Source: Mytilus galloprovincialis
Lineage: Eukaryota > Mollusca > Bivalvia > Mytilida > Mytilidae
DNA length: 64,000 nt
Assembly (NCBI RefSeq): GCF_965363235.1
Contig: NC_134847.1
Coordinates: 75,150,268-75,214,267 of the forward strand
Reading direction: 5' to 3'
Shown here: positions 1 through 10,800 of the stretch, piece after piece
Layout of the letters: each line of letters begins with the position of its first letter
How positions within the stretch are numbered: the first letter of the stretch is position 1
Program-made: the position numbers and the translations under genes
Notes under the pieces: generated by a model
Told to the model about the DNA's origin: nothing
The model's input: only the letters and a program-made list of their open reading frames with translations
Databases searched by the model: none

Positions 1-147
1 TAGTATACCAAATACACTTTTTTATAGTCCACATTTTTGTGACTTTATTATTGGGTGTCTTTTATCTGAGTTTCTTATACATTCTTAAATGCATATGGCA
101 ATCCCAGACTTAAAGTTGCAATACTTAATTAAAGTATAGTTTTTTAC

Positions 148-1617
148 TGACTCCTTGAAGTCAGAACATAATGTGACTTGTTCAAGTCAGTTTGCACAAC
201 AGGATTTACCTCAATGAAATATTAAGATATCAAAAATATACCAAATTATCTTTTATATATATAGTTCTTATAATTGTGACTTAATTTTTTGTGATTTTTT
301 TTCCTACTTGTATCCATACATTCTAACAATCACATCACAATCATGATAATGCACAACTTTTACAGAACTTTGCAAGCCATTTAGTTTTTGACAGACTCTT
401 TTAAGTCAGAACATGATTTGACCTGTTTAAGTCAATTTGTCTGAACATGCCCATTTGACCTGTTTAAGTCAATTTGTCTGAACATGATTTGACCTGTTCA
501 AGTCAGATTGCAGAACAAATTTTCCAATCAAAGCTAGGTGTACTTCCTTTAAGCCCTGCTTCTGAATCTGCCATTTGTGAATTTATTTGATAAATGTTTA
601 GAAACAATTAAGTCAAATGGTTATTTATTTTAGGGGATCTTACATATATTTCTTATGTCTGACGTTCCCATACTTTCATTTAATATCATGTCAGTGCCCC
701 ACTCTAAAAAATTCAATAAATTTAGTTTTGGGCTGCCTGTTTTAAGTCAAAACATGATTTGACCTGTTTAAAAGAAAATGCATTTAAATATTGAATATAC
801 CAAATATTTATTTTTTTTGTCCTCATTGTGACTTTAGGGGACCTTAATATTTTCTCTGTCCCATATCTGGCTTTCTCATACATTTTTAAATCAATATGAC
901 AGTACTAGACTTAAAGGTTGAAATAAGTTTAGTTTTGACTGACTCTTTGAAGTCAGAACATAGTGTGACTTGTTTGAGTCAGTTTGCACAACAGTATTTA
1001 CCTCAATGAAATATTAAAATAATAAATGTTTTGCTCTTGATAAATTTAGCTAAAAGTGGATGAGAATAGATCCCTTATTTTTTCCTTGGAAGATTTGAAG
1101 TATTGTCATGGTACTAGTTAATGTATCCAATATTGTATTTTGTAAATCTTTTGATATTGACAGAAAATTGTATGATCCATTTTTTCTGCTTTGGTTTTTG
1201 TTTGTATTTGGAAATGATTGAATTTGATGAGATAAATATATTATGTTAAGATTCTGGAAAGAAGAAGGTATGATGAGCCCCACTTTTTAAACTCTTTGAT
1301 TCGAAACTAGTAATCACTATATTTTATGGAGATTGATAACAAAGTGGTAGAAATGACTGCTTACAGTCAGAACAAAAATGACCTCTCTAAGTCAAAATGC
1401 ATTAAAAAGGGACATAAATCTTATTAGAATATGAAGATATTAAGTCACAATATTTTATGCAAAAGCTGACCTGTGGAAGTCATTTTATGATAAATTAAAG
1501 TCTGACATAAACTGACCTGTACAAGTCATATTCTGTTGAGTGCAAGAAGGGAGACAACACTTACATCAAATTAAATCTGACCTATGGAAGTCATTTTATT
1601 CTGACTTGTTTATGTCA
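148..1617. repeat. Cluster of 16-bp palindromes of the TGACYT-n4-AAGTCA type
   Basis: At least 14 copies of a 16-bp inverted repeat lie in this intronic stretch, starting near 148, 174, 393, 419, 456, 490, 940, 966, 1354, 1379, 1467, 1513, 1578 and 1602. Examples are TGACTTGTTCAAGTCA and TGACCTGTGGAAGTCA. Three sit in a short tandem array (about 410-506) sharing flanking AACATG...TTTGACC. No coding exon is visible in 1-1854; a few other AT-rich stretches carry nothing I recognise. Confidence 0.7.
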
Positions 1618-1854
1618 GAGCTCTGACTGTATAAATGATCTTAAAAAAATGTTATTTAATTTCTTATTGGTAATTAGTAAAAGTGTGCCAACTGATATTT
1701 TAATATTTTAATCTAACTGTTGTATGTTTTTTAGCTTAAATATCTGATGGAACTGTCATCCTTAGGTTACAGTATTTAATTTAAATTTGAAAAGTAAACC
1801 ACATGATCTTCTTTTTGATATACATATAACTTACACGCTTTACTGTGATTTCAG

Positions 1855-4800
1855 ATCATGTGGTTCAGTAGTGGTGGTACAAAATCTGTTGTACATACTG
1901 ATTCTGTAGACAATATAAATTGTTTGTACAGAGGACAGAAATCTTTTGTTATTGTGGATCCAACAAAATATGGTGACAAGGTAAGCTACTACAATGAATA
2001 ATAGGTGTCTGAAATTGTATCATCAAAATATAGTCTAAATGAATGTTATACTTCATCCACTCCAGTACTACACATGTGAATATTGACATACCTAATCCAT
2101 AGATGGATAATCATGATTGATGACTGATTGTTAAGAATTGCGCTAATATTAACGTACCTTTTTGCGGTACGGCCACTATCTTTGTGACGTCGCGTAATTG
2201 TTATACTTTATGTTGTATTGAATAGAAACGTATAATGGCAGACGTAGTTCTATCTTTAACGCCTTAGTTAGCTTACGATCAAATACACAACGCAACGCAA
2301 TAATCTACATTGATGTATAGACTGTTCAATTAACTCCAGTTATTATATAGACTTGTAAAAGTGTTAAATTATTCAGACATGAACAGTTAAAATACTATTG
2401 AGAGACTTTAAATATGATTTTATTTCTTTTTATGTCACAATTTACGATTTTTTCATATTGTATTTCAAATTTAAGTTAAATATCATTTTCTGCGGCCCCA
2501 GAATGTTAAGAATTGCGCTAATATTAACGTACCTTTTTGCGGTACGGCCACTATCTTTGTGACGTCGCGTAATTGTAATACTTTATGTTGTATTGAATAG
2601 AAACGTATAATGGCAGACGTAGTTCTATCTTTAACGCCTTAGTTAGCTTACGATCAAATACACAACGCAACGCAATAATCTACACTGATTAACACATTAA
2701 GTAAATGCATGTTTCTGACGAAAACAGTATGAATTTTAACCTTGCTATGTACTAAACTGCTTGCTAAACTAGATTTTCACATGCTAGTACATTGTCAGGT
2801 CATTAAAGATTGCATATTTTGGCATTAATATTGATTCACTTATAGGATCTTTTCATCGGAACTAAACACATTTATTTAAAAACCAGTTTTTGGCGTGACA
2901 CAGGTTATGTTCTTCTCCTATATGTTATGATGGTATGATACTAAACCCTTAACGGGGCGGATTGTGCCTGATATTCATATGATGAAGACATAATCTTTCA
3001 ATCAGTTAAATTAAGTCTGTAGCTGGCATGTCAGTTAACTGCTAGTAGATTGTTGTTATTTATGTATTATTGTCATTTTGTTTATTTTCTTTGGTCTTGG
3101 ATACATCTTCTGACTTCTCTTGAACTGAGTTTTAGTGTGTGTATTGTTATGCGTTTACTTTTCTACAATGGCTAGAGGTATAGGGGGAGGGTTGAGATCT
3201 CATAAACATGTTAACCCCGCCACATTTTTGTGCCTGTCCCAAGTCAGGAGCCTCTGGCCTTTGTTAGTCTTGGATAATTTTTAATTTTAGGTTCTTGTGT
3301 ACAATTTGGAGTTTAGTATGGCGTTCATTATCACTGAACTAGTATATATTTGTTTAGGGGCCAGCTGAAGGACGCCTCTGGGTGCAGGAGTTTCTGGCTG
3401 CATTGAAGACCTGTTGGTGACCATCTGCTGTTTTCTGTTCCATGCATGGTCGGGTTGTTGTCTCTTTGACACATTCCCCATTTCCATTCTCAATTTTATA
3501 TTGTAATTTATTTAGTAACGGTCTGCATGTAACATGCCACCCTAAACAGCTTATAATTCTGAATCTTAATCGATCAGTCTTTGCGTTTACTCCTCAATGT
3601 TAAAGTTAGTTGATTCATATACTAATTTTCAAATCTTTGGTATCATCTTGTTGAGGTTCGAACCCAAGACCTGGTAGGTATTTTCACCACCGCACACCGC
3701 CGAACAACACTGAACACCCCAAAAATTTATTATTTTGTTTTTTATCGTTATCAATGTGAATTAAATATAATATTCAAATTATTAATTCAACAAATCAGAA
3801 GATTAAAAGTCCAAATATCTACAGAAAACATGCTAAATATATATCGTTATCAGAGAATAAGCGTGGATCTCGCCACACTTTAATGAAACTATAATACTAC
3901 AACTCAGCCCAATAAAGTCCTATGAAGCAGTAAGCGTGGGTACGTGGCCACACTACACTGTATACAGACACATCGATAAAGGAATCTCGACATTAATACA
4001 AAATGAGCGTGGTTTTCGCCACACTTGTTAACTCAACCATAGCCTATAATGCCTTCTAAAGCGTGGATCTCGCCACACTTTACTGAAGATGCTAAATATA
4101 TATCGTTATCAGAGAATAAGCGTGGATCTCGCCACACTTTAATGAAACTATAATACTACAACTCAGCCCAATAAAGTCCTATGAAGCAGTAAGCGTGGGT
4201 ACGTGGCCACACTACACTGTATACAGATAAAGGTTAACTATCCTAAATAAAATCAGCAAACATGCAGAAGAACGATTTATGCTGATCATATATATATATA
4301 TACATGTAAATAAACTGTAAATATCGAGGAAGTATTTTAAATTTTAAATTTAATGACGTTGAACTAGCTCATATTTTTATGCCGATACATGTGTATATAC
4401 AAAACATTTTAAATATTCCTTTTAATGATGATAGTTATCTACCTGTGTGACTTTTATATTTTAAAGATTAAGATATATGTACTTTCGAACTGGTGGTGGA
4501 ATACTCATTGATTGAGGTGCTCCTTTATTGGAGGAAGTTATGCAATACAAGTTACAAGATAACATTCAAGTTGAAATAAATAATTAAAAATAAGCTTCTA
4601 CCTTGTATTAGTTTCTGTTCTTCCTTTGTTCAGTAAAATTTCATGTATGTTGATCTGCTATCTTCTATAAATTTGTCAGCTGCCAGATTGAGTGTTAGCA
4701 ATCAATATATATTTAATTATCACATTATCCAATTAAAATATAACTGTTAAACAAACAAGGTATAAGGTTTCATTTCTGGCAGGTAGGACTTATTAGATTA

Positions 4801-7800
4801 ATTAACAGGTTAACATCAAAGAGAAATTTTAATTTATGTCCAAGGGTGCAGGTATTGTAAAGACTTTGTTTGTTGTTAAAAGATTACATAATCCTGATAT
4901 AAATGCCAAACTTTTATCTTGGTTTGGTTTAATGATCAAAATCAATCAATAGACAGGTCAATGATGCATGCAAAGATGTAGTCTAGTCAATCTAGCATAA
5001 ATATGACCTTAACCTTGAAGTAATTGCAACAGAATATTTTAAAGTTTTAATCTTTAGCATTATACCCCAAATATACACAGAAAAAAGTCACAGAAAATCT
5101 AACTTGAGGAAAACTAAAAAATAATGATTTTAAAATTCCTATGCAGATTTGCATTGATATGGGAGATAACTCTGCAAAAAAAGGCATAAATATCAATAAA
5201 AATTGTTACAAAATTATAACTTTACCACTTCTATTCAACAGAATGTATTGATTCTTGATATTTTAGCTGTCTTTAGAGTATAACAAACAACTCTAAAGGT
5301 GTTTTCATATCTTTTATCAAGCTACACAACATAGATTTCATAATTCATTAGTTGAACATTTATTAGATTTTTCAGCACGTCAAGGTAAAGAATCTCAAAT
5401 TGAATAAAACTAATTAAGCATATATTTTTGTGGTTTTAAGTTTCTTTAAACAAGGTAGATGCTGAACAAATATAATTTCAGATATAAACAATACCAAATA
5501 TTCACATTATTTTTCAAAATGGTCACAAAGCCATAACTTTGCAATTTTTTTAATGAAAAATATGCTAGAAAAATAAATACCCTTTACACTTCGTGTTGTA
5601 CATTTCATGAGCAGAAGATTATATAATATAGTCAATTACGAACTTATAACCCCATGAAAGTATCATATTTGACATGAATTTTAAGAAAACAAACAAAAAA
5701 CTGACAAAAAACAGACTCATTTTTTCGGAGTTATCCCCCTTTCCAATGTTGATTTCCATAGGAAATTGAAAATGCAAAATTTGAGTTTCCTCAAGTAAGA
5801 TTTTATTGGACTTTTTTGGGGCTTAATGCTATAGATTAGAACTCAAACATTTTCTGTTGCAATTAGTTTGAGGTTCAAACTTAGTTTGACTGTACTAATG
5901 TATCTATTTAACTTATTGTCATTAAAAAATATAAAATATTCACTTTTAAATGAGAAAAACAATGATGGCTTTATGATAATATAATAAAAAGGGTAAAAAC
6001 ATTGGTTCTGTAATAAACAAAAAATAAATCATAAAAAATGCATGGCAGGGATGTAAACAAGTGAGAAATGTCAAAAATTAGCATCTTGAATGTTTAACGA
6101 AAAAAATCAATTACACAACTTTTATATTGATTAGCATTGGTGACATGTATATATATTTGCGCCAGCTGCATGTATTAGGAGTTACTTGTGTGTTATAAAT
6201 ATAGATTCTACCACTGCATGGAGTGTAATACGAGATGCAGTGGTGGACTCTGTTTCTCTAATGACTTTCTAACATTATGCAGGCAAACTTATTCTTTCTT
6301 TTGAATGATCTGCAAAAAGATGTGTTCTTTCTATGTGACGTTATCAGGCATGGTCGTCTTTTTTAATGTCATCACAATAGGAAATTCAGAGGAAACAAGA
6401 AAATTCGACGTCATAATCGGATTTCAACCAATGAAGTACTGACATCAAACGAACCGCACGTTGATTAAATTTTTTTATACAATGGTTGCAGAAAGGGATA
6501 AATTGAATTAGAGAAAATGTATATATATCTTGATTTCCAAAGTCTATAAACTATGGGTGCATATTTCAAACACATCATCATCAAATGATACATACAATAA
6601 TACATAAACACAAAATATGTGACAGAATAGCAGTAATGATAAATAAACACTATTTTAAAATTTTGATTCTAAGCTTTAAAAGATCTAAATATAAATTTAC
6701 CTAAATTACACAGCTCTTACATAGTGTACTAATTAGTTAGTGCTTCAATGTTTTTTCTGATAAGTAAGTAAGTAGGGATATTTTTATTAGAGTAGTGCAT
6801 GATATGTACAAAAAAACACAGTAAGCTTGAGCTCTGTGGAGCTCTCAACTGACTTGATATTTAAAAAACAAAGTATAAGCACATTTGAGAGAATACACAT
6901 ATAAATTCACAATAATTTTGTTGAATATAGAATGCTCGAAAAACCTTAAAAAAAGGAAATTTGAGTATGAAATAAATCTCATCCTCTATACCACTTTGAC
7001 AAAAAGTACATATTCTAATATTTCTTGTTATATTATAAAATCTTCCATTTTCCAGGGTCGAAAAGTTTGATCACAAAATCTTTTCAAATAGCTGTCATAA
7101 TTTCAGTATTTTGCAATAGAAATAAAAGTGAGGACAGATTTTCTTCAAGGACCAGCATGAAAAAGAGATTCTGAAAACTCTTCAACTTGAACCTTTTTGA
7201 TAAATAGAAATTACATAATCATGTTCACAGAACTAGTAAGCCAACAGTAAAACACATACAGAATTATGTTTTATATTTCTAGGTTGATATAGACCACCCT
7301 GAAGGTGCATACTCAGCAGTAGACGTGGATAGGTATGTTTCAAACAACAACAAAAAACAAACTTATCAACTATACCAGGTTTATGATTTTATGCATCAGA
7401 CACGCATTTAGTCTACAAAATACTCATCAGTGACGCTTGAAACAAAAAAGATATCAGCAAATAAAGGAGCAAGTTGAAGAGTATAAAAAATATACTGTGA
7501 ATAGAAATTCTGTCTTTATTCACTGCTTTAGGTTACCCACCAACACTGCAACCAGGAATGTTTTACACTGTTTTATAATTTTATCAAAAATATTTAATGT
7601 AGTAACAAAATAATGTGACTATTAATATTTCAGTCTTCACAATAGACTTTTGATTTCAGAATCTGAATTTGAAGAAAATGTTTAGTTAGATTATATTGGC
7701 CTGTGGAGATTATTATTACAGACCCGATAGAGGTTTTACCAGCATTGGCTGGTGGGCCTGTGGTTGAGTGTGATGGAAGCCATTTTCATTTCCCTTCTCT

Positions 7801-10800
7801 TGACATAAGTTCTAGTTTTTCAATATAGCAGAAATAATTGTTTGTCTTTACAGTGTGGATTATACAAAATATCCCGGATTATCTGAAGTAGAGTTTTACC
7901 ATACCAACCTCTCTGCAGGAGATTGCCTCTACATTCCGTATAAATGGTGAGTATTCTAGTGGTATACATGGTGAGTATTCTAGTGGTATAAATGGTGAGT
8001 ATTCTAGTATTCTCTTATATGGGAGGCAAATTACAAATTCATGGTCCCATTGTTTCTAAGTTAAATTCATCAATTTCAAGCTGTTGTAAATAGGTCTCTT
8101 TGTCTTAAGTTTAAATAAAGTAAGCATACTGTTTCAAAGAACTTTAGAAGTATTAGAAACACACTCTGTGCTACCACTGATAAGTGTTGTTCCCTACAGG
8201 TAAATCAGACAATGTATATATATGTTAGATGTTATTATGATTATATCAATTTTATTTCCAAAGCAAGCATAAAATATATAGTTTGCTATGTATTGTTTGA
8301 TGGTTTATGTTGTTTGAATTGTATTTCCAGGATTTATATATAATACATTGTAATAGAAGAATTGTAATTATCAATTTTCCATTTTGTGTTTAATTGTTTA
8401 TCAATTGCTTTATACTTGCAGGATTCATCAAGTACGGTCTTACGATAGTAATTTGGCAGTAAATATATGGTGGGACCACTTTAAGAACAATGATGTGAAT
8501 TGGAATGACTGCAATGCTAAGTGTGATCCTAAACTCACCTTTACCAAAATTAAATTTCATGGTTTTGATGGACAGATGGATAACATACAACAAATCAAGT
8601 GAGTAATAAATAAAAAAAAAAGATTTAAGTACATCAATAAGACATTATATCTAATTACTCACTTCAAAAACAGCAATTTTTAATTTTTTAACAAACAACA
8701 CAAGTCTATACTAAATATCACATGAATGAAGTACAATCTACTGCTATGTCTGTATCAATGCTTTGCATACACAATTCTGACTCTCTGTTCTTCTTTCTGT
8801 TTTGGCGATAATTACATCAGGCAATGACATCTTAGCCTTCCAAGTTATTGTAGGTGTTTAGAAAAAAGGTAAAATAACAAAAATACTTAGTTCTGAGAAA
8901 AATTCAAAATGGAAAGTCCCTTTAATATCAAATGGAAAATCAAGAGCTCAAACACACCAAACAAATGGATAACAACTGTCACATTCCTGACTTGGGGCAG
9001 ACATTTTTAGCCTACCTTGCCCGAAGGGCCAAGTGAGCTTTTCCCATCACTTTGCGTCCGGCGTCCGTCGCCGTCCGTCGTCGTTAACTTTTACAAAAAT
9101 CTTCTCCTCTGAAACTGCTGGGCCAAATTAAACCAAACTTGGCCACAATCATCATTGGGGTATCTAGTTTAAAAAATGTGTGGCATGACCCCGCCTACCA
9201 ACCAAGATGGCCACAATGGCTAAAAATAGAACATAGGTGTAAAATGCAGTTTTTGGCTTATAACTCAAAAACCAAAGGATTTTGAGCAAATCTGACATGG
9301 GGTAAAATTGATTTTCAGGTCAAGATCTATCTGCCCTGAAATTTTCAGATGAATCGGACAACCTGTTGTTTGGGTTGCTGCCCCTGAATTGGTAATTTTT
9401 TAAAAGGAAATTTTGCTGTTTTTTGTTATTATCTTGAATATTATTATAGATAGAGATAAACTGTAAACAGCAATAATGTACAGCAAAGTAAGACCTAAAA
9501 AGAAGTCAACATGACCAAAATGGTCAATTGACCCCTAAGGCGTTATTGCCCTTTATATAGTCATTTTTTTTTTAACAATTTTCACAAAATTTGTAAAATT
9601 TTACTAACATTTTCCACTGTAACTACTGGGTCAAGTTCATTAACGATAGAGATAATTGTAAGCAGCAAGAATTTTCAGTAAAGTAAGATCTATAAACACA
9701 TCACCATCACCAAACCACAATATTGTCTTGAATCCATCTGTGTCCTTTGTTTAGTATTCACATAGACCAAGGTGAGCGACACAGGCTCTTTAGAGCCTCT
9801 AGTTTATGTTGAAAATGGTGGATTGAACCTGGTTTCATAGCTAGCTAAACCAAAAGACAGAACCAGACTGTTACCAGAGCACCCTGAAAGATATCCAAAA
9901 CAGAAAGAAGAAAGCAGCAATGTCCAATCCTTGTAAGGGAAGCCTACACATATGTATGTTAATCAAATTGTTTCTGTTTATCCATAACACAAGCAATTGA
10001 CAGAAATGCACCATATGCTTAGGTTGTTAGCAAACATTCAAGACTGTGTTTCAATTCAATTCATTATGGCAAATGTCAAAGATTTTGTCGTAGTTAGTGT
10101 CAGATGTAACCATGAACACTTCTCAAGATTACTTCAAACTCTGAAAAATTCTTAAACTATCTTCAATATGTTCATTTATTTATATAATTTTATTTGTTAT
10201 TTTTCAGAGACCATTTTCAAGACATACTAAAATATCCTAAAGAGATGGATGCAAACAAGTTTTTAAAAGCAATATTAGGTGTAAGTATTCATAACTGCTG
10301 CTGAATATAATCAGATGATATGGGGTACATTAGAAATGAACAAGATGTACAAAGTAGACAGATCAAGAGATTGCTGCACGTTCTGCACTGTATATACTAA
10401 ACCACTCAATATGTAGTTCAGATAAAGATGGCCCAATGATGAACTAAAAGATAATATAAAGAAGGCTTAAATAGACCACTTTCGAGTTTGTATGAAAAAA
10501 ATTCGTCAATTAGGCGCACCTTTATGACGTCATTCACCAGATAGAAGGGATGGCCTGTATCTCTGCACTATAACATTCATCAAGCATCTTAGTGGTCGTC
10601 ATTATACAGGATAAACTAGAAATAATATTCGTTCTGTAGGTACTTAATCACAATTCCCTTATGACAGCAGTGCTTAATGATGTTCACTAAAACGAAAGTT
10701 GTCTATTCAATAAACACAGCAGGATACCAAAACCGTAATGGAAATATTTAAATTGTAAACATGATTACAAAATTAAGAGCTACCAACAATTAGTATGTCT

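Noticed and set aside
2160-2185. CRE-like TGACGTCG in the miniature LTR as a promoter element
   Set aside because: A single short match; suggestive only, not enough to annotate.
3640-3680. GGTTCGAACCC near 3656 as a tRNA gene B-box
   Set aside because: No matching A-box or cloverleaf could be drawn around it; at most a SINE relic.
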